Positions 50,899 through 60,738 of a stretch of 64,000 nucleotides of DNA are shown piece after piece. Below the pieces are notes generated by a model. That model saw only the letters and a program-made list of their open reading frames with translations. It had not been told where the DNA came from and did not search any database. How positions within the stretch are numbered: position 1 is the first letter of the stretch; each line of letters begins with the position of its first letter. Location of the stretch: assembly GCA_016218085.1 (NCBI GenBank), contig JACREY010000017.1, forward strand, positions 150,187 to 214,186. Direction: 5' to 3'. The position numbers and the translations under genes were made by a program. The DNA comes from Ignavibacteriota bacterium. GTDB taxonomy: Bacteria > Bacteroidota > Ignavibacteria > Tepidaquicellales > Tepidaquicellaceae.

Positions 50899-52542
50899 TT
50901 GGCGAAAATTACTATAGATAAAAAGGAAATCGAGTTTAAACCAGGACAGACAATCCTGCAGGTGGCTAAGGAAAACGGAATCAAAATCCCGCATTTCTGC
51001 TGGCATCCGGGATTGAGCATTTCAGGCAACTGCAGAATATGCCTTGTGGAAATCGAGAAATTCCCGAAACTGAGCATAGCTTGCGCTACGCAGGCAATGG
51101 ACGGAATGGTAGTGCATACGAAATCGGAGAAGGTGGTGAAATCTCAGAATGCCGTAATGGAATTCCTGCTGATAAATCATCCGCTCGACTGCCCTATCTG
51201 CGACGAAGCAGGCGAATGCAAGCTTCAGGATTATGCTTATAAATTCAGCACGGGACAATCGAGATTCGATGAAGAAAAAAATCACAAGGATAAGAGAGTC
51301 CCGCTCGGGCCTAATGTAATGTTCGACCAGGAGAGATGCATAAGCTGTTCAAGGTGCATAAGGTTCTGCGATGAAATTGCAAAAGACCCCCAGCTTACTT
51401 TTATTCAGAGAGGCGAAAAAGTTACCATCACTACATTTCCCGGAAAAGAACTTGACAATCCATATTCGATGAACGTTATCGAAATCTGTCCCGTGGGCGC
51501 ACTGACATCACGCCATTTCCGCTTCAGGGCAAGAGTCTGGGATATGTCTTTCACGGATAGTATTTGCATTGGCTGTTCGCGCGGATGCAATTCCACTATC
51601 GGCGTGAGGAATAATGAAATTTTAAGAATCGAACCAAGACAGAATTTAGATGTAAATGAATACTGGCTCTGCGACTGGGGCAGACTGAATACATATAAAT
51701 ATGTGAACGATGAATCGCTGAGATTTAAAACACCAATAATAAAAACGGAAGAAACCGAAAAACAAATTGGAGTTGCGTGGGATGAGGCAATCTCGAAAGC
51801 GGCATCTGAACTCAACGGCGCAAAGGATATTCTGTTTATCGCATCACCATATTCAACTCTCGAAGATAATTACACGCTTAAGAAATTTGCAAAAGAAATT
51901 TTCAAATCCGATGAAGTTGTTTACATTCCGAACATCGATGAATCTTTTGCAGATGACCTTTTAAAAAAAGCAGACAAAACTCCAAATTCAAATGGGCTGA
52001 AACTGCTTGGAATAAATCCGATTTCAGAGAGTCATATCGAAAACCTGAAAGCAGGGAAATATAAAATTGTTTACATAATCGGCGATGATATTTCAAGGAT
52101 TCCCGAATCGGAAAAATTTATAAAGAAAATAGATTCGCTTATATACCATTTAAGCACGAAGACAAAAAATTCCGAATATGCATATGTAATTTTCCCGAAG
52201 TCAACCTATGCGGAAATAAACGGGACGTTCGTGAATTTCCAAAACCGCGTGCAAAGACTGAAACCTGCAGTGGTAACTCTCGAGCAGGAAAGGCTGATAG
52301 GCGAATACTCGATTTCGCGGCTTGATAAATTCGGAGCTCAAAATGACACATGGTCTCATGGCACGAGATTCAATGCGCGTCCGACCTGGAAAATACTTGC
52401 CTCGATAGCAAAGAGCCTTGGGCACGACTTTAAATTCGAGAATTCCGAAGAGGTATTTATGGAGCTTGCAAACACAATCCCGCAGATGAAGGGCTGGGAT
52501 TATGAGATTGTCGGAGCTAAGGGAAAAAATATAAATTCATAA
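50899..52542 (+). CDS. nuoG: NADH-quinone oxidoreductase subunit G-like iron-sulfur protein
   Basis: 547 residues from TTG at 50899. It has a 2Fe-2S ferredoxin domain (HFCWHPGLSISGNCRICLVE...ACATQ), an HxxxCxxC region (NHPLDCPICDEAGECKLQDYAY), a second iron-sulfur region (CISCSRCIRFCDE and ICPVGAL), and a 4Fe-4S Mop segment (CIGCSRGCNSTIGVRNNEILRIEP). A shortened, degenerate molybdopterin-like domain ends it. The first part is complete for clusters N1b, N3 and N4. It belongs to complex I, but no other nuo gene lies in the window, so it is an orphan or split-operon copy. Confidence 0.9.
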   Translation: MAKITIDKKEIEFKPGQTILQVAKENGIKIPHFCWHPGLSISGNCRICLVEIEKFPKLSIACATQAMDGMVVHTKSEKVVKSQNAVMEFLLINHPLDCPICDEAGECKLQDYAYKFSTGQSRFDEEKNHKDKRVPLGPNVMFDQERCISCSRCIRFCDEIAKDPQLTFIQRGEKVTITTFPGKELDNPYSMNVIEICPVGALTSRHFRFRARVWDMSFTDSICIGCSRGCNSTIGVRNNEILRIEPRQNLDVNEYWLCDWGRLNTYKYVNDESLRFKTPIIKTEETEKQIGVAWDEAISKAASELNGAKDILFIASPYSTLEDNYTLKKFAKEIFKSDEVVYIPNIDESFADDLLKKADKTPNSNGLKLLGINPISESHIENLKAGKYKIVYIIGDDISRIPESEKFIKKIDSLIYHLSTKTKNSEYAYVIFPKSTYAEINGTFVNFQNRVQRLKPAVVTLEQERLIGEYSISRLDKFGAQNDTWSHGTRFNARPTWKILASIAKSLGHDFKFENSEEVFMELANTIPQMKGWDYEIVGAKGKNINS

Positions 52543-52696
52543 GATTCATAAGATTCGTAAGATTTATAAGACAATACAGTTTCATTAGCAGTAATTATAT
52601 TGGGTGAATTGTATATTTTATAATTTTCATTTCTTAATTTTATTATTATAAAATTTCATTTATCTTATTATAACTCCCAACTAAATAATAAAAATT

Positions 52697-54490
52697 ATGA
52701 AAAAGTTTTTTTTTGGCATTTCGATAATATTACTTGCGGCATTTAATTTATACTCACAGGATATAAGACAACTTACTATTCCCGACGTAATGAATAATTT
52801 CAGTGTTTTGAAATACCAAAACAAAGGATTCAAACAGGTTACTTACAATACTGATTCATTCCCGAATTTTACCGGATTCCCTAAAAACATTTCAGGTACT
52901 ACTTTCGAAGGATATATCTTCTGCAATATGGACAGCGACCCTGAGCCCGAGATTGTGATTAACATCGGCTACACGGTGCAGGCGTTTAATCAGGACGGCT
53001 CGGCTGTTACCGGCTGGCCGAAGACAGTAGCTTCTTACGGGCTCGAAGGTTCACCTGCTTTCGGTGATATAGACGGCGACGGGCAGGGCGAGATAGTCGT
53101 AACAAATCACGGCCTGACTTCAGGCGGATATATTTATGCTTATAAAAGAGACGGAACAGTGTTAACCGGGTATCCGATAAATCACGGATACTCATCAAGG
53201 TCACCAGTGCTGGCTGATGTGAATAACGATGGCAAGATGGAAATAATAGTGAACAAGAGAACATATCCGACGGGACAGGTTTACATTTATAAATACGATG
53301 GAACAATTCTTACCGGCTGGCCGAAAAATATGGGACACGTACCGGCTTCGAGCTGTGCAGTTGGTGATATAGACGGGGATAATGCGCCCGAAATAATAAT
53401 GGAATCCTATACGGGACTTTATGCATGGAAGGTAAACGGAGATTCTCTCGCCGGATTTCCATTTATGATGCCGAACGGAGACGTGAACTCTTATTCTTCT
53501 CCCGTGCTCGCAGATGTTAACGGAGACGGTTTCAGGGAAATAATTTTCGGCACGCACGTTTCGGGCGGCGGCGGATATGTCTATGTTTTAAAGAAAGACG
53601 GTACGGTGCAGACAGGCTGGCCGAAAACAACAGGAAATTGGATTTACGGTCCCCCTTCGATTGGATATATAGATAATGATAATTATCTCGATATTGCCGT
53701 AGGTGACCAGGTGATGAGCGCTTCACCGGCGGACTATGTTTACGCCTGGGACAGGAACGGAAATGCACTTTCCGGCTTCCCTATCGGTCCTGTGAATGCG
53801 GTAAATTGCCAGATTGTGCTTGCCGATATAGACGGGGATAATATGACTGAATTAATTTTCGATGACAATACTTACAATTCAACTACAGGTATGGGACAGT
53901 ATCTCGGATATAACCACGATGGTACACCCTGTTCCGGTTGGCCGATACAAACCATGGGAACAACATTTTTCACGACTCCGTGTCTTTATGATATGAATTC
54001 AAACGGAATACTCGATATAATCGGAACCGGAATTCAGGGCACTGCTCCGAGCCAGTCAACTAATGTATATTTATGGAATACGGGAATTTCATATCATCCG
54101 ACAAAAATTTACAATCGCATGTGGCAGTATAATACACGGCATAACGGAGTTTACGGCGATACGCTTACAATGACTGGGGTGCAGAATTCATTTAACAGCG
54201 TACCCGTTAAATATGGGCTATCGCAGAACTATCCTAATCCGTTTAATCCGGCAACGATTATAAGATTCAAGATTAAAGATTCAAGATTCGTAACATTAAA
54301 GGTTTATGATATTCTCGGTAAAGAAGTTTCTACTTTGATTAATGAATTTAAGAAATCGGGAGAATATGAAGCAAGATTTATTGCAGAGAATCTTTCTTCG
54401 GGAATTTATTTTTACAAGCTGAATGTCGTAGATCCGCTGGGGCGGACAGGAGATTTTTCGGAAACAAAGATTATGACGCTGATAAAGTAG
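52697..54490 (+). CDS. T9SS-secreted FG-GAP/VCBS-repeat beta-propeller protein
   Basis: 597 residues with a signal peptide (FFFGISIILLAAFNLYSQ). At least six repeats with calcium-binding-type loops follow: DIDGDGQGEIVV, DVNNDGKMEIIV, DIDGDNAPEIIM, DVNGDGFREIIF, YIDNDNYLDIAV, DIDGDNMTELIF. Each is preceded by a TGWPK motif. This is an integrin-alpha-type propeller. A T9SS sorting domain ends it (QNYPNPFNPATIIRFKI to ETKIMTLIK). It should be extracellular, with calcium-dependent folding; ligand unknown. Confidence 0.9.
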   Translation: MKKFFFGISIILLAAFNLYSQDIRQLTIPDVMNNFSVLKYQNKGFKQVTYNTDSFPNFTGFPKNISGTTFEGYIFCNMDSDPEPEIVINIGYTVQAFNQDGSAVTGWPKTVASYGLEGSPAFGDIDGDGQGEIVVTNHGLTSGGYIYAYKRDGTVLTGYPINHGYSSRSPVLADVNNDGKMEIIVNKRTYPTGQVYIYKYDGTILTGWPKNMGHVPASSCAVGDIDGDNAPEIIMESYTGLYAWKVNGDSLAGFPFMMPNGDVNSYSSPVLADVNGDGFREIIFGTHVSGGGGYVYVLKKDGTVQTGWPKTTGNWIYGPPSIGYIDNDNYLDIAVGDQVMSASPADYVYAWDRNGNALSGFPIGPVNAVNCQIVLADIDGDNMTELIFDDNTYNSTTGMGQYLGYNHDGTPCSGWPIQTMGTTFFTTPCLYDMNSNGILDIIGTGIQGTAPSQSTNVYLWNTGISYHPTKIYNRMWQYNTRHNGVYGDTLTMTGVQNSFNSVPVKYGLSQNYPNPFNPATIIRFKIKDSRFVTLKVYDILGKEVSTLINEFKKSGEYEARFIAENLSSGIYFYKLNVVDPLGRTGDFSETKIMTLIK

Positions 54491-54720
54491 AAGGTTTACA
54501 AGATTTAGGAATAGCACTAATTTAATCTGTGAATCTGTGGCATATAATCACAAAAAATTTGTGATTAGACTTGACATTTACCTCATTATACCATAATTTT
54601 ATGTGGCTTATTAAAATAGGGTATTTTACCGCTCTTTATTTCAATAAAAAATATATTTAAAATCATCCTTAAGTTTGTTAAATTATTGCAAAGATTACAA
54701 AAATTTAAATTATAATATAT

Positions 54721-55782
54721 ATGGCAGAAGAAAAACTTTCCAAGTTAAAATCACTTGATATAGCTATTGAACAAATCGAAAAAGACCACGGAAAAGGCTC
54801 CATAATGAAGCTGGGCGACAAGCCCGCAGCAAAGCTGGAATTCATTTCAACGGGCTCGATATCGCTGGATGCGGCGCTTGGGATAGGCGGCGTACCGAGA
54901 GGCAGAATCATAGAGATTTATGGACCTGAATCATCGGGTAAAACTACCGTATGCCTTCACATAATCGCCGAAGCGCAGAGAGGCGGAGGACTGGCGGCAT
55001 TCATAGACACCGAGCACGCAATGGACACAAACTATGCGCAGAAGCTCGGAGTGGATGTAAGCAACCTTTTGATTTCCCAGCCGGAATACGGCGAGCAGGC
55101 GCTTGAAATCTGCGAAACGCTTGTAAGAAGCAATGCACTGGATGTAATAGTAATTGATTCCGTAGCGGCTTTAACTCCCCGCGCTGAAATTGAAGGCGAA
55201 ATGGGAGATTCCGTAATGGGTATGCAGGCAAGGCTGATGTCACAGGCATTGAGAAAACTTACCGCGGCAGTTTCAAAATCGAATGTGGTGCTGATTTTCA
55301 CGAACCAGCTAAGGGAAAAAATCGGAATAATGTTTGGCAATCCCGAAACAACAACGGGCGGTAAAGCACTGAAATTCTACGCCTCGGTGAGAATGGATAT
55401 AAGAAAAATCGCCGCAATAAAAGAAGGCACGGATGTAATCGGAAACAGAACAAAGGTGAAGATTGTGAAAAACAAGGTTGCACCCCCGTTCAAGGAAGTG
55501 GAATTCGATATTATATACAACGAAGGAATTTCAAGAGTCGGAGATGTGATTGATTTAGCGGTAAATAAAGAAATCGTGAAAAAAGGCGGCGCGTGGTTCA
55601 CGTACGGCGACCTGAGAGTTCAGGGCAGGGATGGACTGAAGAAAGTATTGATGGACGATACGGCATTGATGGAAAAACTTTCATATGAAGTCAAGTCAGC
55701 GCTCGGATTCAATAACGGCAACAACAACAATGAGCCGAAAGAAGAAACGCCGGCAGCAGCGAAAGAGAAAAAAAGTAAATAG
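54721..55782 (+). CDS. recA: Recombinase RecA
   Basis: 353 residues. Walker A is GPESSGKTT (about 68), Walker [11 protein letters not shown], and the L2 and NQLREKIG segments are present. The C-terminal domain ends in a Lys/Glu-rich tail after residue 330. It catalyses homologous strand exchange and SOS induction. It is followed by recX 128 bp on, after a spacer of TAAATTGTAAAATG words. Confidence 0.97.
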   Translation: MAEEKLSKLKSLDIAIEQIEKDHGKGSIMKLGDKPAAKLEFISTGSISLDAALGIGGVPRGRIIEIYGPESSGKTTVCLHIIAEAQRGGGLAAFIDTEHAMDTNYAQKLGVDVSNLLISQPEYGEQALEICETLVRSNALDVIVIDSVAALTPRAEIEGEMGDSVMGMQARLMSQALRKLTAAVSKSNVVLIFTNQLREKIGIMFGNPETTTGGKALKFYASVRMDIRKIAAIKEGTDVIGNRTKVKIVKNKVAPPFKEVEFDIIYNEGISRVGDVIDLAVNKEIVKKGGAWFTYGDLRVQGRDGLKKVLMDDTALMEKLSYEVKSALGFNNGNNNNEPKEETPAAAKEKKSK

Positions 55783-55910
55783 TAAATTGTAAAATGTAAA
55801 TAGTCAGAGTATTTTTTTTACTCTTAAAATTTAAAATGTAATTAGTTTGAGCTTTTGCTCTTACTTTTTACATTTTACTTTTTACAATTTACGTTAATTA
55901 TAAAATTTTA

Positions 55911-56537
55911 ATGCAAAGAATAACCGCCATCGAACCCCAGAAACGCAAAGGGAGATACAACGTCTTCCTTGATGAGGAATTTGCATTCGGCGCGGACAAG
56001 GAAACAATTTTTCATTTCGGACTTAGGAAGAATGATGAATTGAGCGATGAAAAGATTAATGAAATCAGGGATTACGACGAATTCAATCTCGGCAAAAAAA
56101 CCGCATTCAGCTTCCTCGGATACAAGCCCCGCACGGAAAAGGAATTGATTAAAAAACTCAAAGAGAAAAAAATCTCAGTAAAGAATATCGAGAAAACTCT
56201 GAAAGTCCTGAAAGACCTGAAATACCTTGACGACGGGCAATATGCAAAAATGTACCTCGAGGAAAAACTCAGCCGCAAACCCGCGGGCAAGAGATTAATT
56301 TCAATGAAGCTCGCCGAAAAAGGGATTAAGAAAGAAGTAATAGAGAATGTTATGGCTTCGCAGTACAGCGAAGAGAAAGAAAAAAAGAAAGCAAAAGAAC
56401 TGCTCATCAAATACCTTAAGAAAGTAAGAGCAAAATCCGACCTCGATAAAAAGCAGAAATGCTACCGATTCCTCCTTTCAAGAGGGTTTGATTACGAGAT
56501 AGTAAAATCCGTTTGCAGCATAGAAAGTACGGACTAA
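55911..56537 (+). CDS. recX: RecA regulator RecX
   Basis: 208 residues, basic and helical, with three-helix repeats typical of RecX: AFSFLGYKPRTEKELIKKLKEKKIS, LKYLDDGQYAKMYLEEKLSRKPAGKRLISMKLAEKGI and KCYRFLLSRGFDYEIVKSV. RecX binds RecA filaments and blocks or trims them. Position right after recA supports the call. Confidence 0.9.
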   Translation: MQRITAIEPQKRKGRYNVFLDEEFAFGADKETIFHFGLRKNDELSDEKINEIRDYDEFNLGKKTAFSFLGYKPRTEKELIKKLKEKKISVKNIEKTLKVLKDLKYLDDGQYAKMYLEEKLSRKPAGKRLISMKLAEKGIKKEVIENVMASQYSEEKEKKKAKELLIKYLKKVRAKSDLDKKQKCYRFLLSRGFDYEIVKSVCSIESTD

Positions 56538-56603
56538 CCTTCCGTTTTTTTACAGGGAATCCTACATATAATTTTAGTAAATTTATTAAATAAATATTAA
56601 TCC

Positions 56604-57023
56604 ATGAAAAACAAAAAATCACTTTTTTATATTATCTTTCTGGCAATAATTTTTGCCATGCTGCCGAAATACTCCTTTTCACAGGAAGAATTCGAAATGA
56701 AATCAGGCGATACCACCTACATAATGAAAAAGTATGTATTCGGAATGTATAAAAGAGGTGAGAATAAAAATCTGGATTCTACCGAGCTTGCAAATATTCA
56801 GGCAGAACATCTTAAACATCTTGGCGAACTTGCAAAGCTCGGTAAGCTATGCCTTGCAGGTCCGATAGACGGCAAGAGTGATTTAAGAGGTCTGCTTGTA
56901 TTCAATGTAAAGAATATCGAAGAGGCTGAAGAACTTATCAAAAAAGACCCTGCCGTGATAGCGGGAAGGCTGACCTATGAACTCTATTACTGGTGGGCGG
57001 CAAAAGGTTCGACATTAAAATAA
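56604..57023 (+). CDS. Exported YciI-like protein
   Basis: 139 residues. A signal peptide (SLFYIIFLAIIFAMLPKYSFSQ) precedes a YciI/YCII-type ferredoxin-like fold: MKKYVFGMYKRG, QAEHLKHLGELAKLGKLCLAGPI, LRGLLVFNVKNIEEAEELIKKDPAVIAGRLTYELYYW. The family is usually cytoplasmic, and an exported version is less common. No catalytic role can be read. It lies 18 bp before the S9 peptidase gene and is probably co-transcribed with it. Confidence 0.85.
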   Translation: MKNKKSLFYIIFLAIIFAMLPKYSFSQEEFEMKSGDTTYIMKKYVFGMYKRGENKNLDSTELANIQAEHLKHLGELAKLGKLCLAGPIDGKSDLRGLLVFNVKNIEEAEELIKKDPAVIAGRLTYELYYWWAAKGSTLK

Positions 57024-57041
57024 ATTTTTAAATACATTATC

Positions 57042-59078
57042 ATGAAAAAATTCTTTTTAGTAATTTTTGCGGTTGTTTGCATATTAAGCATATCGTTTGC
57101 ACAGGAAAAGAAACTGTTGACTCCCGAAATCCTCTGGTCATTCGGAAGAATCGGTGAAGTATCTGTATCACCCGATAATTCAACCGTACTTTTTTCCGTA
57201 AGATATTATGATATTCAAAAAAACAAAGGACAGTCGGATATATACACCGTTCCCGCAAACGGAGGTGATTATATAAGACTCACGAACTCTCCCGATGCAA
57301 AATATTCCATTCAATGGAGACCCGACGGTAAGAAAATAGGATTCGTATGCACTAAAAGCGGCACGACACAAATTTGGGAAATGAGTCCGGACGGAAGCGA
57401 CTGGAAACAAATCAGCAATATCGAAGGAGGAATAAATGATTTTAAATACTCTCCCGATATGAAAAAAATTCTTTTCACAAAAGATGTGAAAATCGATAAA
57501 GACATTCACGACATTTATCCCGACCTTCAGAAAACCAATGCAAGAATATATAATGATTTAATGTACCGCCACTGGGATACCTGGGCCGACGGCACATACA
57601 GCCATTTGTTTGTTGCAGATTATTCAGATAACATAAAAACAGCACTCGATATTATGCAGGGTGAGCCGTATGAAACACCGATGAAACCTTTCGGCGGTAT
57701 GGAGCAGATTAACTGGTCACCTGATTCAAAACAAATTGCATACACCTGCAAGAAAATGACAGGAAAACAGTATTCGATTTCAACCAACTCTGAAATTTAT
57801 ATTCATAATATCGATTCAAAAATTACAAAGAATATTACCGAAGGAATGATGGGTTATGATGTGGCACCTGTTTTTTCCCCTGACGGGAAAAAAATTGCCT
57901 GGTGCTCGATGGAGCGTGACGGATACGAAGCGGATAAGAACAGGCTTTTCATACTCGACTTTGAATCAGGAACAAAAACTTATGCTACAAAAGATTTAGA
58001 CCAGAATGCAGAGGGATTGAACTGGACTAAGGACAGTAAAACAATTTATTTTGTAAGCGGTGTCAGAGGAACTCAGGAAATTTTCAAATATAACCTGCTC
58101 GAAGGAAAAATCACAAGGGTTACAGACGAACAGCATAATTACCTCTCCGCAATTCCTGCAGGAAACAAACTTATTTCCGAAAAGCACAGCATGCAGAAAC
58201 CTACCGAAATATATGCAGTTGACACTGCTTCGGGAAAAGACATTGAGCTGTCTTTCGTAAATAAAAACATACTCGATAATCTCGCAATAGGTGATGTGAA
58301 AAGAAGAATTACAAAAGCAACCGACGGAAAAGATTTGAACTCGTGGGTAATATATCCGCCTAACTTCGACCCGAATAAAAAATACCCGACACTCCTTTTC
58401 TGCGAAGGCGGTCCGCAGAGCGCAGTTGACCAGTTCTGGAGCTATCGCTGGAACTTCCAGATTATGGCGGCGAACGGATATATCATTATAGCACCTGCAA
58501 GAAGAGGCTCGCTAACTTACGGTCAGGAATGGGTGGAACAAATCAGCGGCGACTACGGCGGACAAAATATGCGCGACTACCTAAGCGCAATTGACGACAT
58601 TGCAACTGAACCTTATGTTAATAAAGACAAACTCGGATGCGTGGGAGCAAGCTATGGCGGATATTCCGTTTACTATCTTGCAGGCATTCACGAAAAAAGA
58701 TTCAAAGCATTTATTTCTCACGACGGGATTTTTAACGAAGAAGCACAGTATCTCGAAACTGAAGAAATGTGGTTTGAAGACTGGGATATGGGCGGACCAT
58801 TCTGGGATAAAGATAATGCGGTTGCTCAAAAATCATTCACATATTCTCCGCATAAGCTCGTACAAAACTGGGATACACCGATACTGTGCATTCACGGAGA
58901 AAAAGATTACAGAATTGTTTATACGCAGGCAATGCAGGCATTCAATGCGGCAATACTCAGGGGAATTCCGGCACAGCTTCTGATTTTCCCGGATGAAAAC
59001 CACTGGGTGCTGCAGCCGCAGAACGGAATAGTCTGGCAGAGAACATTTTTCGGCTGGCTGGACAGATGGTTGAAATAA
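57042..59078 (+). CDS. S9-family prolyl oligopeptidase, exported
   Basis: 678 residues with a signal peptide (FFLVIFAVVCILSISFAQ). Residues about 30-420 form the beta-propeller lid (TolB-like repeats such as FSPDGKKIAWCS and WTKDSKTIYFV). Residues 430-678 form the alpha/beta-hydrolase domain with the nucleophile Ser in GASYGGY (about 537), Asp in HGEKDYR and His in DENHW near the end. It cleaves peptides, likely dipeptidyl or acylaminoacyl type, in the periplasm. Confidence 0.93.
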   Translation: MKKFFLVIFAVVCILSISFAQEKKLLTPEILWSFGRIGEVSVSPDNSTVLFSVRYYDIQKNKGQSDIYTVPANGGDYIRLTNSPDAKYSIQWRPDGKKIGFVCTKSGTTQIWEMSPDGSDWKQISNIEGGINDFKYSPDMKKILFTKDVKIDKDIHDIYPDLQKTNARIYNDLMYRHWDTWADGTYSHLFVADYSDNIKTALDIMQGEPYETPMKPFGGMEQINWSPDSKQIAYTCKKMTGKQYSISTNSEIYIHNIDSKITKNITEGMMGYDVAPVFSPDGKKIAWCSMERDGYEADKNRLFILDFESGTKTYATKDLDQNAEGLNWTKDSKTIYFVSGVRGTQEIFKYNLLEGKITRVTDEQHNYLSAIPAGNKLISEKHSMQKPTEIYAVDTASGKDIELSFVNKNILDNLAIGDVKRRITKATDGKDLNSWVIYPPNFDPNKKYPTLLFCEGGPQSAVDQFWSYRWNFQIMAANGYIIIAPARRGSLTYGQEWVEQISGDYGGQNMRDYLSAIDDIATEPYVNKDKLGCVGASYGGYSVYYLAGIHEKRFKAFISHDGIFNEEAQYLETEEMWFEDWDMGGPFWDKDNAVAQKSFTYSPHKLVQNWDTPILCIHGEKDYRIVYTQAMQAFNAAILRGIPAQLLIFPDENHWVLQPQNGIVWQRTFFGWLDRWLK

Positions 59079-59141
59079 ATTTTAATATTTAAAACTAAAC
59101 ATAAAAATAAGAATTTAAAAAGCTTATAGTACGGAGGAGTT

Positions 59142-59594
59142 ATGGTTACGAAAAAACAAATTGATGATTTTCTGCTTCTGAAAAACATTGCTGTGATTGG
59201 TGTTTCAAGAGTTAAGAAAAAATTCGGCAATGCTATTTATAAGGAATTAAAGAATAAAAATTACTCGGTCTATCCCGTGCACAAGGAAATGAGTAGTTTT
59301 GGAAATGATGTGTGCTACAGGGATTTAAAATCCATTCCTTACTTACCTGACGCCCTTTTGATATCGGTCAGCAGGGAAAAAACTCTCGGTATAATAAAAG
59401 ATGCTCATTCTGCAGGAATAAAAAATATCTGGCTTCACTTAATGTCGGAGACAACAGAAGCAATTGATTACTGCAGGAATAACGGAATCAATTTAATTTA
59501 CAAAGAATGTATGTTTATGCACCTTCAGCCCGTAAAAAGTATTCATTCATTCCACAGGTTTATTAAAAAATTATTCGGCAAAATGCCAAAATAA
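59142..59594 (+). CDS. CoA-binding domain protein (YccU-like)
   Basis: 150 residues, a single Rossmann-type domain: IAVIGVSRVKKKFGNAIYKELKNKNYSVYPVH, LPDALLISVSREKTLGIIKDAHSAGIKNIWLH. It ends with LIYKECMFMH, the Cys-containing tail of CoA_binding_2 proteins. GGAGGAG lies 5 nt before the ATG. The family binds CoA; substrate and role here are unknown. Confidence 0.9.
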   Translation: MVTKKQIDDFLLLKNIAVIGVSRVKKKFGNAIYKELKNKNYSVYPVHKEMSSFGNDVCYRDLKSIPYLPDALLISVSREKTLGIIKDAHSAGIKNIWLHLMSETTEAIDYCRNNGINLIYKECMFMHLQPVKSIHSFHRFIKKLFGKMPK

Positions 59595-59605
59595 ATTTCA
59601 TAAAA

Positions 59606-60223
59606 ATGAATATCAGGAAGGTATTTTTTTCAGTAGTTATTTATCTGTGCTTCACTGCGGTTTCTTTTGCACAATATGACCTGGTTGACGTAAAAAAACT
59701 GGACTCTACTATTATGCTTGATATAAAGTATGCAACGGAAAATAATTTTACAGGAAAGAAAATATATGATGAAGCAAAATTCTACCTGAGAAAAGAACCT
59801 GCTCTAAAAATCCTCGAAGTTCAGAAAGAATTGCAGAAGTTCGGGTTGGGGCTGAAAATATTCGACGGCTACAGACCGCTCTCCGTTCAGAAGAAATTCT
59901 GGGAGATAATGCCGGATGAAAGATATGTAGCTGACCCGAAAAAAGGTTCGAGGCATAACAGAGGTATGGCAGTGGATTTGACTCTCGTGGATAAGGACGG
60001 AAATGAAATTTCCATGCCGACACCGTATGATGATTTTACGGAAAAAGCTTCGAGAGATTATTTCGATCTGCCTGCGCAGATTTTGATTAACAGAAAATTT
60101 CTGGAAGACATTATGGTTAAATACGGATTCACCGGATTCCCCACTGAATGGTGGCATTTTGATTATGAAGGGTGGGAAAAATATGATATACTTGATGTGG
60201 ATTTTAAAGAGATAGAAAATTAG
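59606..60223 (+). CDS. D-Ala-D-Ala dipeptidase (VanX/DdpX family)
   Basis: 205 residues with a signal peptide (VFFSVVIYLCFTAVSFAQ). It has the peptidase M15D pattern: FDGYRPLSVQKKFW, SRHNRGMAVDLTLVD (zinc ligands His and Asp), EISMPTPYDDF, and EWWHFDYEGW (catalytic Glu and zinc His). It hydrolyses D-Ala-D-Ala. No vanH/vanA genes lie nearby, so a role in cell-wall recycling or nutrition is more likely than antibiotic resistance. Confidence 0.92.
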   Translation: MNIRKVFFSVVIYLCFTAVSFAQYDLVDVKKLDSTIMLDIKYATENNFTGKKIYDEAKFYLRKEPALKILEVQKELQKFGLGLKIFDGYRPLSVQKKFWEIMPDERYVADPKKGSRHNRGMAVDLTLVDKDGNEISMPTPYDDFTEKASRDYFDLPAQILINRKFLEDIMVKYGFTGFPTEWWHFDYEGWEKYDILDVDFKEIEN

Positions 60224-60251
60224 TTCACTCTAAACCGATAAATTGAAAACT

Positions 60252-60599
60252 ATGACAAATAACATTAACATTCCATTCCGGCTTATTGACTGGTCAGAAA
60301 TTTCAAAAACAGAGCATAAGGGAGAAAAAGGTACTTCATTCTGGCAAACTATAGATTATCCGGGATTAAGAATTAGAATAGTTGAATATTCTGCCGGTTA
60401 TTTAGCTGACCACTGGTGTAAAAAGGGGCATATAGTTCATTGTCTTGAGGGTGAATTCACAAGTGAATTACAAAACGGAAAAAAAATCCTTTTAAAAAAA
60501 GGAATGACCTATGTCGTTTCGGATGAGCTGAGTTCTCACCGTTCCAGCACCGAAAACGGCGTAAAAGTTTTGATTATAGACGGAGATTTTTTAAAATAA
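60252..60599 (+). CDS. DHCW-type cupin fold protein
   Basis: 115 residues from ATG at 60252; a TTG at 60243 in frame is less likely. A single cupin barrel with RIRIVEYSAGYLADHWCKKGHIVHCLEGEF and KKGMTYVVSDELSSHRSSTENG is seen. It matches the DHCW-motif cupin group, in which Asp-His-Trp-Cys and nearby His residues would hold a metal. The biochemical role of this group is not settled. Single gene. Confidence 0.83.
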   Translation: MTNNINIPFRLIDWSEISKTEHKGEKGTSFWQTIDYPGLRIRIVEYSAGYLADHWCKKGHIVHCLEGEFTSELQNGKKILLKKGMTYVVSDELSSHRSSTENGVKVLIIDGDFLK

Positions 60600-60738
60600 A
60601 AAATATAAAACAAAAAAAGAAGAAAAACTTCTTAAATATTAAATTCCTGACCTTCCATTTCCTTTGGAACAAATGCCTACAATTTGTTGTTTAACTTCCA
60701 TATATTAAAACTTTTTATAACTAAAAATTTATCTAAAA

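Noticed and set aside
54546-54566. AATCACAAA/TTTGTGATT hairpin as a terminator before recA
   Set aside because: No T-run follows, and the stem is AT-rich; it may be chance or a repeat.
59606-60223. Vancomycin-resistance gene (vanX)
   Set aside because: The protein has a signal peptide and no vanH, vanA or vanRS nearby; the family also serves cell-wall recycling.
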